From NCBI GenBank assembly GCA_943908365.1, contig CALTTH010000039.1:1-43874 (forward strand): 43,874 nucleotides of DNA, read 5' to 3'. The translations under genes and the position numbers were made by a program. Under the pieces are notes generated by a model. That model searched no databases. It saw only the letters and a program-made list of their open reading frames with translations, and had not been told where the DNA came from. Below, piece by piece: positions 31,833 through 39,797 of the stretch (within the stretch, counting starts at the first letter, position 1; every line of letters starts with the position of its first letter). The stretch comes from an uncultured Hyphomicrobiales bacterium (GTDB lineage: Bacteria; Pseudomonadota; Alphaproteobacteria; Rhizobiales; Rhizobiaceae).

Positions 31833-34213
31833 GCCCTGCCCTTCCCTGCGCCTTCATAGTCATCATCCGGATTGTTGTCCCGAGGGCGCAATGGCGCTCC
31901 CGGACGAATACGGATCAGCGCTAAAACTGCGAGCGCGGTGATCATCACCACCGCGATTTCGCCGAGCGTATCGGTTCCGCGAAAGTCGACGATGATGACA
32001 TTCACGACGTTGCTTCCATGCGCGATGATCTTGGAATAGGCGTTAAAGAACGCCGTCAGGCTGTTGTCAAAAGGCTGCTCGGCGGATTTCAGCAGCATCA
32101 GGGCAAAACCAGTGCCGCATGCGATCGCGATCGTTCCATCAAGAAGCTTCTGGCCAAGCCCACGATGATCGGATGGCGATAGACGCAACCGCGTCATGAC
32201 GAGCGTCAGGATGACCACCGACAGCGTCTCTACCATGAACTGGGTGAAAGATAGGTCCGGCGCGCCAAACAGCAGAAAGAGCACGGCAACCGCAAAGCCC
32301 TGGATGCCGAGCGCGATGATCGCCGTTAGCCGGCTCGCGGCCATCAGCACCGCAATGAGGCCAATCACGGCGATGGCGATGAAGGTCAATTCATGGATTT
32401 GTGCGTCCTGTGGCCATGTGGGCATAGCGGGCAGTTCGCCATAGACGAAAAGTGGTACCAGCAGTGCCACGGCGATCATGGCGCAGGTGGCGGTCACGTA
32501 AAATTCGAGTCGGCCGGGTTGAAGCACACGGGTCAAGGCGAAAGAGATGCGCACGAGCGCGGAGATGAAAGTATCGAACCCCTTGTCCGGCCCAGGGCCG
32601 ATCGCCCGCAGGGTGCGATCCATCAGAGAACGTGCCGTGCCCAGCATCGTGAAGAGCATGATCCCAAGGCCGATGGTGAAGAGTGACAGCGCCAGCGGGA
32701 CACCGATATGCGGCATGAGCGACATGTCCACCATGCGTGGCTCGTCGGCGATCGCCGTTGCCATCGGCGTGGAGACGGCAGCGTGAAACGAACTGGAAAA
32801 CACCGCCGCGAGAAGCCCTGAAAGGGCCAACACAGCCGGTCCAAGCCACAGCAGGACCGGCGCCTCGTGTGCAATCTTCGGCATTCGCGGCGCGATGCCG
32901 ATGAAGGGTTTGAGGCCGACGGCAAGAGCGATCGCCAACATCAGTGCGTTGCCGATGACCGCGACGCCGGTGAAGAGGATCGCGCGCGGATTGGCGTGGG
33001 CCAGGGCATAATAGATTTCCTCCTTTGCCAGAAAGCCCAGGAAGGGTGGCAGTCCGGCCATGGAGAGTGCTGCGGCGAGAGCCGCGACAAAGGTGATCGG
33101 CATCGCCTTTCGCAAGCCGCCGAGTTGGCGCACATCCCGTGTTCCCGTCTCGTGATCTACGATGCCAGCGACCATGAAGAGCGCACCCTTGAACAGCGAG
33201 TGCGCCACCAGATATAGCACCGCCGCTTCGAGCGCATGCTCCGATCCGAAACCGATCAGCATGACCAGAAGGCCCAGCGAGGACACCGTCGTATAGGCGA
33301 GCATCAGCTTGAGGTCGGTCTGGCGGATGGCCATCAGCGCACCCATCAGCATTGTCAGCCCACCGAAGAAAGGTAGCAGAATTTGCCAGGCCGCCGTGTC
33401 GCCGAGAACAGGATTGAGCCGCATCAGGAGATAGACGCCCGCCTTCACCATGGTGGCGGAATGCAGATAGGCCGACACAGGTGTCGGCGCTTCCATGGCG
33501 TTGGGGAGCCAGAAGTGAAATGGAAACTGCGCAGATTTTGTGAAGGCGCCGCCGAGGACCAACAGCAGGGCCGCAAAGTAGAACGGGCTTTGGCGCAGGA
33601 CATCGCCGCCATGAACCAGCAGCGAAAGCTGGGTCGTACCGCTTATGTTCCAGATGAAGATGAGGCCCGCCAGAAGCGCCAGACCACCACCACCGGTGAC
33701 GACGAGCGCCTGAAGTGCTGCCCGGCGTGACGCTTCTCTCTCATGATCGAAGCCGATCAGCAGGAAAGAGGTGATAGACGTGAGCTCCCAATAGACGAAA
33801 AGCATCATCAGGCTGTCGGAGACGACGACGCCAAGCATCGCTCCCATAAAGAGGAAAAGGAAAGCGAGAAAGCGGCCCTGCTGGGGATGCCCGGCCATAT
33901 AGCCGCCGGCATAGAGCACGATCAGAGTGCCGATGCCGGTGATCAGCAGCGCAAAGGTCAGGGAAAGACCGTCAATGAACCAGGAGAAACTGAGATTGAA
34001 GCTCGGCACCCAGACGTAACCGCCGGTCACCACCTCGCCTGCCGCGATCTCGGGAACGAAGCCTAAGAAATGGACGAAGGCAAATGCGGGAATGAGCGCC
34101 AGCAGCCAGGCAGCCTTGGCGCCAAGCTTTCTAACCAGCCCAGGCGCGAACAGCGCCGCCAGGAATGGCAAAAAAAGTGCGATGAATGTCAGCGACGTGA
34201 CACCGAATGCCAT
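31829..34213 (-). CDS. mnhA: Na+(K+)/H+ antiporter subunit A
   Basis: The 794-residue protein is the largest Mrp subunit, related to NuoL. Visible hallmarks are YVWVPSFNLSFSWFIDGLSL, VSDSLMMLFVYWELTSITSF (E143), TKSAQFPFHFWLPNAMEAPTPVSAYLHSATMVKAG, and a C-terminal MnhB-like/MbhD region (PDLSFTQFMVETLSVVILTLVMTRLR; VNVIIVDFRGTDTLGEIAVV). The complex exchanges cytoplasmic Na+ or K+ for protons and supports alkaline and salt tolerance. AAGGGGAGG four bases before ATG 34213 is a strong ribosome-binding site. It is the first gene of the seven-gene operon, divergent from msrB. Confidence 0.96.
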   Translation of the reverse strand: MAFGVTSLTFIALFLPFLAALFAPGLVRKLGAKAAWLLALIPAFAFVHFLGFVPEIAAGEVVTGGYVWVPSFNLSFSWFIDGLSLTFALLITGIGTLIVLYAGGYMAGHPQQGRFLAFLFLFMGAMLGVVVSDSLMMLFVYWELTSITSFLLIGFDHEREASRRAALQALVVTGGGGLALLAGLIFIWNISGTTQLSLLVHGGDVLRQSPFYFAALLLVLGGAFTKSAQFPFHFWLPNAMEAPTPVSAYLHSATMVKAGVYLLMRLNPVLGDTAAWQILLPFFGGLTMLMGALMAIRQTDLKLMLAYTTVSSLGLLVMLIGFGSEHALEAAVLYLVAHSLFKGALFMVAGIVDHETGTRDVRQLGGLRKAMPITFVAALAAALSMAGLPPFLGFLAKEEIYYALAHANPRAILFTGVAVIGNALMLAIALAVGLKPFIGIAPRMPKIAHEAPVLLWLGPAVLALSGLLAAVFSSSFHAAVSTPMATAIADEPRMVDMSLMPHIGVPLALSLFTIGLGIMLFTMLGTARSLMDRTLRAIGPGPDKGFDTFISALVRISFALTRVLQPGRLEFYVTATCAMIAVALLVPLFVYGELPAMPTWPQDAQIHELTFIAIAVIGLIAVLMAASRLTAIIALGIQGFAVAVLFLLFGAPDLSFTQFMVETLSVVILTLVMTRLRLSPSDHRGLGQKLLDGTIAIACGTGFALMLLKSAEQPFDNSLTAFFNAYSKIIAHGSNVVNVIIVDFRGTDTLGEIAVVMITALAVLALIRIRPGAPLRPRDNNPDDDYEGAGKGRA

Positions 34214-34389
34214 TTGGCCTCCCCTTACGAGCCAAAAGCCGACTCTCTATCAGAACCGATTGAATTATGGGAAAGGTCGACACCTCTCAACCCTTTGAAC
34301 ACCGAAAACAACAAACTACACGCCGATTTGTCCCTCTTTTAATAGCAAAGCAGCATTCCTATATTTTGGGCAACAGAAAGGGGCCTCCG

Positions 34390-34800
34390 ATGAGCGATCT
34401 CAAATCTCCGAAAATCACCAAGACCGATGCCGAATGGCGTGAACAACTCACGCCGGAGCAGTATCGAATCCTGCGCGAACACGGCACCGAACGCGCCTTT
34501 ACTGGCCCCTATTGGAACAGCACTGAAAAAGGCCTGTACCGTTGCGCTGCCTGTGACGAAGCGCTGTTCATCTCCGACACCAAGTTCGATGCCGGCTGCG
34601 GCTGGCCGAGCTATTTCGAGCCTGTCAAGCCCGACGCGGTCACCGAGCATCGCGATATCAGCCATGGCATGGTGCGCACGGAAATCCGCTGCGCCAACTG
34701 TGGCGGTCATCTGGGCCACGTCTTCCCTGACGGCCCACCACCGACCGGCCTGCGTTATTGCATCAACGGCCATTCCATGGTGTTCGAGCCACAAGCGTAA
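34390..34800 (+). CDS. msrB: Peptide-methionine (R)-S-oxide reductase MsrB
   Basis: The 136-residue enzyme repairs oxidised methionine (R-sulfoxide) in proteins. It has the zinc-binding pairs C52/C55 (CAAC) and C101/C104 (CANC), FDAGCGWPSYFEP, and catalytic C124 in GLRYCINGHSM. AAAGGGG lies upstream of ATG 34390; a longer frame from 34267 has no ribosome-binding site. An intrinsic terminator follows. Upstream, CCTATATTTT (34359-34368) loosely resembles a heat-shock -10 but has no good -35. Confidence 0.96.
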   Translation: MSDLKSPKITKTDAEWREQLTPEQYRILREHGTERAFTGPYWNSTEKGLYRCAACDEALFISDTKFDAGCGWPSYFEPVKPDAVTEHRDISHGMVRTEIRCANCGGHLGHVFPDGPPPTGLRYCINGHSMVFEPQA

Positions 34801-34813
34801 GAATCGTAGTCAG

Positions 34814-34835
34814 GGCCGGCGTGCAAGCGCCGGCC
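34814..34835 (+). terminator. Intrinsic terminator after msrB
   Basis: GGCCGGCG, loop TGCAAG, CGCCGGCC followed by TTTTGTTTT; it starts 13 bases after the msrB stop. Confidence 0.9.
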
Positions 34836-35120
34836 TTTTGTTTTGAGTCGGGAATCTTCAGCCTTCAGGCACTCACGGATCCCCTCAAAAAGGCGCGCTT
34901 CTGTCGCCAATGCTGCTCCCGGGCGCACCGTCGCCTTATCAGAACAATTTGGACAGCGTCTGCCAACGAAAGTTGCAGAGCTTTCACGCACGCTGCGCAA
35001 TACGCATTCGCGTCGGCACCCTCCTGTTCCATTTTCAAGATCTCCAGGCGCTACTCGCCATTTGCCTGGATCGGACCTTCTGTCTCCGCTCAACACTTAC
35101 GCGCCCAGAACTGCACTTTT

Positions 35121-35130
35121 TTATAGATAA
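35121..35130. promoter_or_regulatory. BioR-type operator 1
   Basis: TTATAGATAA matches the BioR (GntR-family biotin repressor) consensus TTATMKATAA with no mismatch. It lies about 99 bases before bioY. Confidence 0.65.
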
Positions 35131-35203
35131 TTTCGAATTTTGAGCGCTTTCTTTGCGCCTTGACTCTTTTGAGACTCTCACTAAGCTAAATTACATCGCT
35201 AAA

Positions 35204-35213
35204 TTATCTATAA
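35204..35213. promoter_or_regulatory. BioR-type operator 2
   Basis: TTATCTATAA is the reverse complement of operator 1 and also a perfect TTATMKATAA match, 15 bases before the bioY ATG. It probably overlaps the transcript start and would block transcription when BioR is bound. Confidence 0.75.
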
Positions 35214-35228
35214 TTTGAGAGTGCCCTG

Positions 35229-35801
35229 ATGAAAACTGATATGTCCTCCTCCCTTCCCGCAACGCGCAGTTTGCCTCGCCAGGCTCTCATGGTCGTCGCT
35301 GGCGTGACACTAATGACGCTTGCAGCGAAGACGCAGGTTCCCTTTTGGCCGGTGCCCATGACGCTTCATACGTTGGCGGTGATGGGCTTTGCCGTTGCAC
35401 TTGGGCCGCGCATGGCCTGCGCGATCTTCATCGCCTATCTGGCAATGGGTGCTGCAGGACTACCCGTCTTCTCAGGCTCCCCCGAACGCGGTATTGGCCT
35501 TGCCTATATGATCGGGCCGACCGGCGGATATCTTGCTGGCTTCCTCGTGGCATCCTGGCTGACGGGATGGCTTGCTCAGAACGGGACATTATTGCGGCGT
35601 GTGCTTGCAATGCTGGCTGGCCTTGTCGTCGTCTATGCTTGCGGCATGGCATGGCTGGTGGCCTTCCTCCCCGCTGCGAAGCTGTTTTCCGTTGGCGTTG
35701 CACCCTTTATCCTGGGCGACCTCGCCAAGATCGGCGTTATCGCGGCTGCCTCGATGCTGCTTCCCAAGGCCAAGGAATTGGAGAAAGCTGCGAATGACTG
35801 A
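35229..35801 (+). CDS. bioY: Biotin transporter substrate-binding subunit BioY
   Basis: The 190-residue membrane protein has about six TM segments and the BioY signatures AKTQVPFWPVPMTLHTLAV, YLAMGAAGLPVF and GPTGGYLAGFL. BioY is the S component for biotin uptake, working alone or with an ECF module (BioMN), which is not present here. GAGAG precedes ATG 35229. It overlaps bioB by eight bases, so uptake and final synthesis of biotin are cotranscribed under the BioR-type boxes. Confidence 0.95.
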   Translation: MKTDMSSSLPATRSLPRQALMVVAGVTLMTLAAKTQVPFWPVPMTLHTLAVMGFAVALGPRMACAIFIAYLAMGAAGLPVFSGSPERGIGLAYMIGPTGGYLAGFLVASWLTGWLAQNGTLLRRVLAMLAGLVVVYACGMAWLVAFLPAAKLFSVGVAPFILGDLAKIGVIAAASMLLPKAKELEKAAND

Positions 35802-36789
35802 GGATGCGAAAGAAGACGGCTTGATACGGCATGATTGGAGCGTCGACGAGATTGCAGCGCTCTACCGGCTTCCGCTTCTGGAACTCGTGGGCCGCGCCAA
35901 TGCGGTTCACAGGCAGTATCACGACCCGAATCGGGTGCAGAAGGCGAGCCTCCTGTCGATCAAGACGGGTGGCTGTCCGGAAAATTGCGCCTACTGCCCG
36001 CAATCAGCCCATCATCGCGAGGTGGATCTGACCCGCGACCTGCTGATGGAACCTCAAAAGGTGCTGGCGATGGCAGCAACGGCCAAGGCCGCGGGTGCGG
36101 AGCGTTTCTGTATGGGCGCTGCCTGGCGGCAAGTGCGTGACGGAAAGGAGTTCGATGCGGTCATCGAAATGGTGGAAGGCGTCCGCCGCCTCGACATGGA
36201 AGCCTGCGTCACGCTCGGCATGCTGAAACCGCACCAGGCCGAGCGCCTGGCCAAAGCGGGCTTGACCGCCTATAACCACAATCTCGATACCAGCCCGGAA
36301 TTTTATAGCCGCATCATCACCACCCGAACCTATCAGGATCGCCTGGAGACGCTTTCCACCGTTCGCGCCACCGGCGTCGAACTGTGTAGCGGCGGGATTG
36401 TCGGCATGGGCGAAGGCATTCGCGATCGCGCCGCCATGCTGCAGGTTCTGGCGGGCTTCGCGCCTCACCCGGAAAGCGTGCCCATCAACGCGCTGGTCCC
36501 CGTCGAAGGCACGCCGCTTGCCAAGCGAGACCGCATCGATCCACTGGAACTGGTGCGCATGGTGGCGACCGCACGTCTCGTCATGCCGCAATCCACCGTG
36601 CGCCTGTCGGCCGGTCGATCGAGCCTGACCCGAGAGGCACAAATCCTCTGCCTCATGGCGGGTGCAAACTCGATCTTCTATGGCGATACGCTGCTGACGA
36701 CGCCGAATGCCGGCATTGGTGAGGATGCTGAATTGCTCGCCGCTATCGGACCGGTTAACGATGATGCGGAACAAGTATCCGCCGCTTAG
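35794..36789 (+). CDS. bioB: Biotin synthase
   Basis: The 331-residue radical-SAM enzyme inserts sulfur into dethiobiotin. The 4Fe-4S SAM cluster motif CxxxCxxC is GGCPENCAYCPQS (C61, C65, C68). Other family regions are YNHNLDTSPEFYSRIITTRTYQDRLETL, GIVGMGEG and LSAGRSS, which contains the arginine ligand of the 2Fe-2S cluster. The start ATG 35794 overlaps the bioY end; a longer frame from 35572 lies inside bioY. The other biotin genes (bioFDA) are not in the window. Confidence 0.97.
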   Translation: MTEDAKEDGLIRHDWSVDEIAALYRLPLLELVGRANAVHRQYHDPNRVQKASLLSIKTGGCPENCAYCPQSAHHREVDLTRDLLMEPQKVLAMAATAKAAGAERFCMGAAWRQVRDGKEFDAVIEMVEGVRRLDMEACVTLGMLKPHQAERLAKAGLTAYNHNLDTSPEFYSRIITTRTYQDRLETLSTVRATGVELCSGGIVGMGEGIRDRAAMLQVLAGFAPHPESVPINALVPVEGTPLAKRDRIDPLELVRMVATARLVMPQSTVRLSAGRSSLTREAQILCLMAGANSIFYGDTLLTTPNAGIGEDAELLAAIGPVNDDAEQVSAA

Positions 36790-36802
36790 CCAAAGCATTT
36801 GT

Positions 36803-36829
36803 GACGGGCAGCGCTTCTTGCTGCCCGTC
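36803..36829 (+). terminator. Intrinsic terminator after bioB
   Basis: GACGGGCAGC, seven-base loop, GCTGCCCGTC, then TTCTTC. The 10-bp stem starts 14 bases after the bioB stop and ends just before the convergent rhodanese gene. Confidence 0.75.
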
Positions 36830-36833
36830 TTCT

Positions 36834-37229
36834 TCAGGCGGTCGCGAAGGCAAAGCCTTCATCCGCCCAGCCGGTCATTCCACCGATCATGATTTTCACC
36901 TTGCGCCCAAGCCGGGCGAGGTTCAGAGCCGCCCGATCCGCGCCATTGCAATGCGGGCCGGCGCAGTAGACGACGAAGAGCGTGTCCTCCGGCCATGCCT
37001 GCATGCGTTCTGCCGTCATATCCGCATGGCGAAGATGGATGGCGCCCGGCAGGTGGCGCTTTGCAAATACCGCTGGCGAACCGACCACATGCAGAAGCAC
37101 GAAATCCTGTTCGCCCTTCTCCATTGACGCAAAGACATCCCAGCAATCGGTCTCGACCGAAAGCCGCTTCGAGAAATGGTCGATAACGATCTCAGCGGGA
37201 GCCGCTGGTATTTCAGTGACATAGCTCAA
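36834..37229 (-). CDS. Rhodanese-like domain protein
   Basis: The product has 131 residues from TTG 37229, chosen because AAGGAG stands seven bases upstream; the in-frame ATG at 37250 would place that ribosome-binding site inside the gene. A single rhodanese domain is visible: LLHVVGSPAVFAKRHLPGAIHLRHADM, then VVYCAGPHCNGADRAALNLARLG with the active-site cysteine C89, then GGMTGWADEG. The usual Asp and Arg of the DVR motif are His and Val here. Rhodaneses transfer sulfane sulfur; this role is uncertain. It is divergent from the FtrA-like regulator gene with 90 bases between, an arrangement I recall from other genomes. Confidence 0.88.
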   Translation of the reverse strand: MSYVTEIPAAPAEIVIDHFSKRLSVETDCWDVFASMEKGEQDFVLLHVVGSPAVFAKRHLPGAIHLRHADMTAERMQAWPEDTLFVVYCAGPHCNGADRAALNLARLGRKVKIMIGGMTGWADEGFAFATA

Positions 37230-37319
37230 GGTTGGTCTCCTTCTTATCAAGCGTCCCCAAGTTTAGATCGTACTTTTTCTCCTTGGCAGATGGCGGGATT
37301 GCCATATACCGTAAAGATC

Positions 37320-38351
37320 ATGACAAATGATCCATCCCCCAGCAGCAATCCGAACCGGCTCGTCGTGGCGCTTGCCTATGACGGGCTTTGCACCTTCGAA
37401 TTCGGCGTTGCCGTCGAAGTCTTCGGTCTTGCTCGCCCAGAAATGGGAGAAGACTGGTATCGCTTTGCGGTGGCCGCGGTGGATGACGGAGAAATGCGCG
37501 CGACAGGTGGGGTGCGTTTTGTGGCCGATGGCGGCTTGGAGCTTGTCGAACAGGCCGGCACCATCATCGTGCCTGGCTGGCGCGGAATGGATGCGCCGGT
37601 TCCGGACGCAGTTTGCGCGGCGTTGCAGAGGGCTCATGCGACGGGCGCGCGGCTGCTTTCCATCTGTTCCGGCGTCTTCGTTCTGGCGGCAAGCGGGTTG
37701 CTCGACGGCAAACGCGCGACCACCCATTGGCGTTACACCGAAGCCCTGGAGGAGCGTTATCCGGCCATCACGGTTCTGCCGGACGTGCTCTATGTCGATG
37801 AACACACAGTGCTGACCTCTGCCGGAAGTGCGGCAGGCATCGATCTCTGCCTGCATCTGATCCGTCGCGACTTTGGTACGAAGTCTGCCAATATGGTGGC
37901 ACGTCGCCTGGTGGTTCCGCCGCATCGCGATGGCGGACAGGCGCAGTTCATCGATAAGGCCGTGCCGGAGCTTCATGAAAAGGCAAGGCTTGGGCCACTG
38001 CTCGATTCGATGCAGGCCGATCTCAGCAAGAGTTTTACGGTTGCCCAACTCGCCGACATGGCAGATATGAGTGCGCGGACTCTGCTGCGCCGCTTCGAGG
38101 CGGCAACTGGCACCACGCCGGCAAAGTGGCTTTTGCTGCAGCGACTTTCAAAGGCCAAGGATCTGCTGGAAACATCGGCGCTGACGATCGAGGCAATTGC
38201 CGAGAGCTGCGGGCTTGGCTCCACCGCCAATCTGCGTCACCACTTCCGCCAACAGTTTTCCACCACGCCTGCCGCCTATCGCGGCAGGTTCAGCTCTACG
38301 CATCGTGCTTTCCGAAAATCGGACTCGATTTTCGGAAAGCACGATGCGTAG
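37320..38351 (+). CDS. ftrA: GlxA/FtrA-type AraC-family transcriptional regulator
   Basis: The 343-residue protein has an N-terminal DJ-1/PfpI-like domain (about 12-190; VVALAYDGLCTFEFGVAVEVFG, LLSICSGVFVLAASGLLDGK, TTHWRY) and a C-terminal AraC helix-turn-helix (about 235-322; FTVAQLADMADMSARTLLRRFEA, IEAIAESCGLGSTANLRHHFRQ). The fit is to the FtrA group, often beside a rhodanese gene. ATG 37320 gives the family N-terminus; it has only a weak ribosome-binding site, and ATG 37287 is an in-frame alternative. The last 18 residues (326-343, STHRAF to GKHDA) are encoded by a RIME-like palindrome and the TAG stop is the palindrome's last three bases. Confidence 0.85.
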   Translation: MTNDPSPSSNPNRLVVALAYDGLCTFEFGVAVEVFGLARPEMGEDWYRFAVAAVDDGEMRATGGVRFVADGGLELVEQAGTIIVPGWRGMDAPVPDAVCAALQRAHATGARLLSICSGVFVLAASGLLDGKRATTHWRYTEALEERYPAITVLPDVLYVDEHTVLTSAGSAAGIDLCLHLIRRDFGTKSANMVARRLVVPPHRDGGQAQFIDKAVPELHEKARLGPLLDSMQADLSKSFTVAQLADMADMSARTLLRRFEAATGTTPAKWLLLQRLSKAKDLLETSALTIEAIAESCGLGSTANLRHHFRQQFSTTPAAYRGRFSSTHRAFRKSDSIFGKHDA

Positions 38352-38396
38352 ATTCAAAAAGGGGAAGCGTCGTTGGTGCGTCCGTTAGGACGCACG
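38296..38396 (+). repeat. RIME-like palindromic repeat, intact copy
   Basis: The large palindrome at 38296-38351 has two perfect 26-base arms (starting CTACGCATCGTGC, ending GCACGATGCGTAG) around the four bases GACT. A 24-base spacer leads to a small palindrome GTGCGTCC-GTTA-GGACGCAC at 38376-38395. The two-palindrome layout resembles rhizobial RIME elements. A degraded copy in opposite orientation is at 13116-13205. The left arm overlaps the end of the FtrA-like coding sequence. Confidence 0.8.
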
Positions 38397-38409
38397 GCGA
38401 TTCAGCCGC

Positions 38410-38910
38410 TTATGAGGGCACTCTGAGTTCCATCGTGGTGAGGTCCAGCCATCTGCCAAATTTCTTGCCGACTTCCGAATATTGACCTGCAATGCGGAAG
38501 CCGAGCTTTTCGTGAAGACGAATAGAAGCGACGTTTTCAGATTCGATGGCCCCGATCAGCACATGCACACCGCCGGCCTTCGCGTGTTCGATGAGCGACA
38601 GCATCAGAAGCCTGCCAATACCGTGGCCCCGCGCGTCCTTATGCACATAGACCGAATGTTCACGCGTGTGACGGTAACCTTCAAATGGGCGCCAGTCGCC
38701 AAACGAGGCATAGCCTACAACAGTGCCATCCTTGATCGCCACGATCACTGGAAAACCGCGCTCCTTGCGCAGCTTGAACCATTCCTTGCGGTTATCGAGA
38801 TCCACCAGGATTTCGTTCCAGATGGCGGTCGTGTTCTCTACGGCATCATTGTAAATTTCCATGATGCCAGCCAGGTCTTCGACGGTGGCGTCGCGCAGTT
38901 GAATGCTCAT
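38410..38910 (-). CDS. GNAT-family N-acetyltransferase (phosphinothricin acetyltransferase-like)
   Basis: The product has 166 residues from ATG 38910. It begins MSIQLRDATVEDLAGIMEIY and has the family regions NTTAIWNEILVDLDNRKEWF, VVGYASFGDWRPFEGYRHTREHSVYVHKDARGHGIGRLLM (acetyl-CoA loop GHGIGR) and SENVASIRLHEKLGFRIAGQ. This is the PAT/MnaT-like group, which acetylates amino-acid analogues such as methionine sulfoximine or phosphinothricin; the natural substrate here is unknown. A longer frame from 38994 has no ribosome-binding site. Confidence 0.88.
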   Translation of the reverse strand: MSIQLRDATVEDLAGIMEIYNDAVENTTAIWNEILVDLDNRKEWFKLRKERGFPVIVAIKDGTVVGYASFGDWRPFEGYRHTREHSVYVHKDARGHGIGRLLMLSLIEHAKAGGVHVLIGAIESENVASIRLHEKLGFRIAGQYSEVGKKFGRWLDLTTMELRVPS

Positions 38911-39007
38911 TCTCGATATCCGCTTCGTATCAATGTCTACCCCGACCATAGGGATCAAGGCAGAGTGTGTGAAGCGATTTTCGGAAGGCTTCACGCGAAT
39001 GGCGGGA

Positions 39008-39679
39008 TCAGGAACCGACCACCGGCGTGAGGCTGAAGCTCGTCATCACTGCAGAGTAATGGACCGCAGCGGCCACCACCACAAACCCATGCCAGATGGC
39101 ATTCTGAAACCGCAGACGTTCCCAAACGTGAAAGATAACGCCCATGGAGTAAATCATCCCGCCAATGACGATCAGCCACATGGTGATCGGTGCCAGATGG
39201 TTCGACAGAGGCTTTGCCACCATCACCCCGCTCCATCCCATCCCGAGATAAAGCAGGATTGCCAGCCGATCATATCGTCCGGGATAGAAGCATTTGAGGA
39301 AAATACCGCCGAGAGCCGCCATCCAGATGCCGGCGAGCGTCAGCGCAATCACAGGATCTTCGATGCCGCGCTGGAGAAAAGGCGTGTATGTCGCGGCAAT
39401 CAAAATGAAAATCGCCGAATGGTCGAGCCTGCGAAGCAGCCACTTCGCCCGCGAATGCGGCCAGATGTTATAGGTGAAGGAAATCGAGAGACAGAGAATA
39501 AGCCCGAGCGCATAGATCCATGCCGCTGCGATCGCACTGAGGCTGCCCCAAAGGGTTACGTAGAAGATGAGCGCGGTTGCCCCCACAAGCGCAAAGGCAA
39601 TGCCGACGCCATGCACGATGCCATCGGCGACAATTTCATGAAGGTCATACCGGCGGCCAAAAGGCCAAAGCTCGCTCAT
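39008..39679 (-). CDS. trhA: PAQR-family membrane homeostasis protein TrhA (hemolysin III-like)
   Basis: The 223-residue protein has seven predicted TM segments and the PAQR/hemolysin III motifs EIVADGIVHGVGIAFALVG, LDHSAIFILIAATYTPF and VWERLRFQNAIWHGFVVVAAAVHY, whose Ser/His/Asp residues form a zinc site in the family. Bacterial TrhA proteins influence membrane fluidity and fatty-acid balance; hemolytic activity was reported only for some. It is downstream of uspA on the same strand with a gap of about 115 bases. Confidence 0.88.
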   Translation of the reverse strand: MSELWPFGRRYDLHEIVADGIVHGVGIAFALVGATALIFYVTLWGSLSAIAAAWIYALGLILCLSISFTYNIWPHSRAKWLLRRLDHSAIFILIAATYTPFLQRGIEDPVIALTLAGIWMAALGGIFLKCFYPGRYDRLAILLYLGMGWSGVMVAKPLSNHLAPITMWLIVIGGMIYSMGVIFHVWERLRFQNAIWHGFVVVAAAVHYSAVMTSFSLTPVVGS

Positions 39680-39779
39680 TTCGTTTTCCCGTCTGTCGTC
39701 GCCGCATCATGACGCCATTATGAGACGGGAACAAGACGAAGGGCGGAGACAGACTTCACTTTCCGTTCCCGCCTGTTGC

Positions 39780-39797
39780 AAAACCGGAGACGGTTTT
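39780..39797 (-). terminator. Possible terminator overlapping the uspA stop
   Basis: On the reverse strand AAAACCG, loop TCTC, CGGTTTT, then GCAACAGG. The stem overlaps the stop codon (39798-39796) and is only seven bases long, so the call is tentative. Confidence 0.4.

Larger units (their letters stand above)
34836..35228. other. Intergenic region between msrB and bioY
   Basis: The 393 bases contain no supported gene; frames on both strands lack ribosome-binding sites. The left two thirds are unremarkable. The last ~110 bases are AT-rich and carry two BioR-type boxes (listed separately). TTGACT at 35160-35165 with TAAGCT about 16 bases downstream is a possible promoter between them. Confidence 0.55.

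Noticed and set aside
34340..34370. Heat-shock-type promoter before msrB
   Set aside because: A CCTATATTTT -10-like element is present, but the best -35 (CTTT) has weak identity and an 18-base spacer.
34755..35143. Frames of 77 to 122 codons in the msrB-bioY gap
   Set aside because: They run through the msrB terminator or the BioR-type boxes and promoter, lack ribosome-binding sites and have no recognisable domains.
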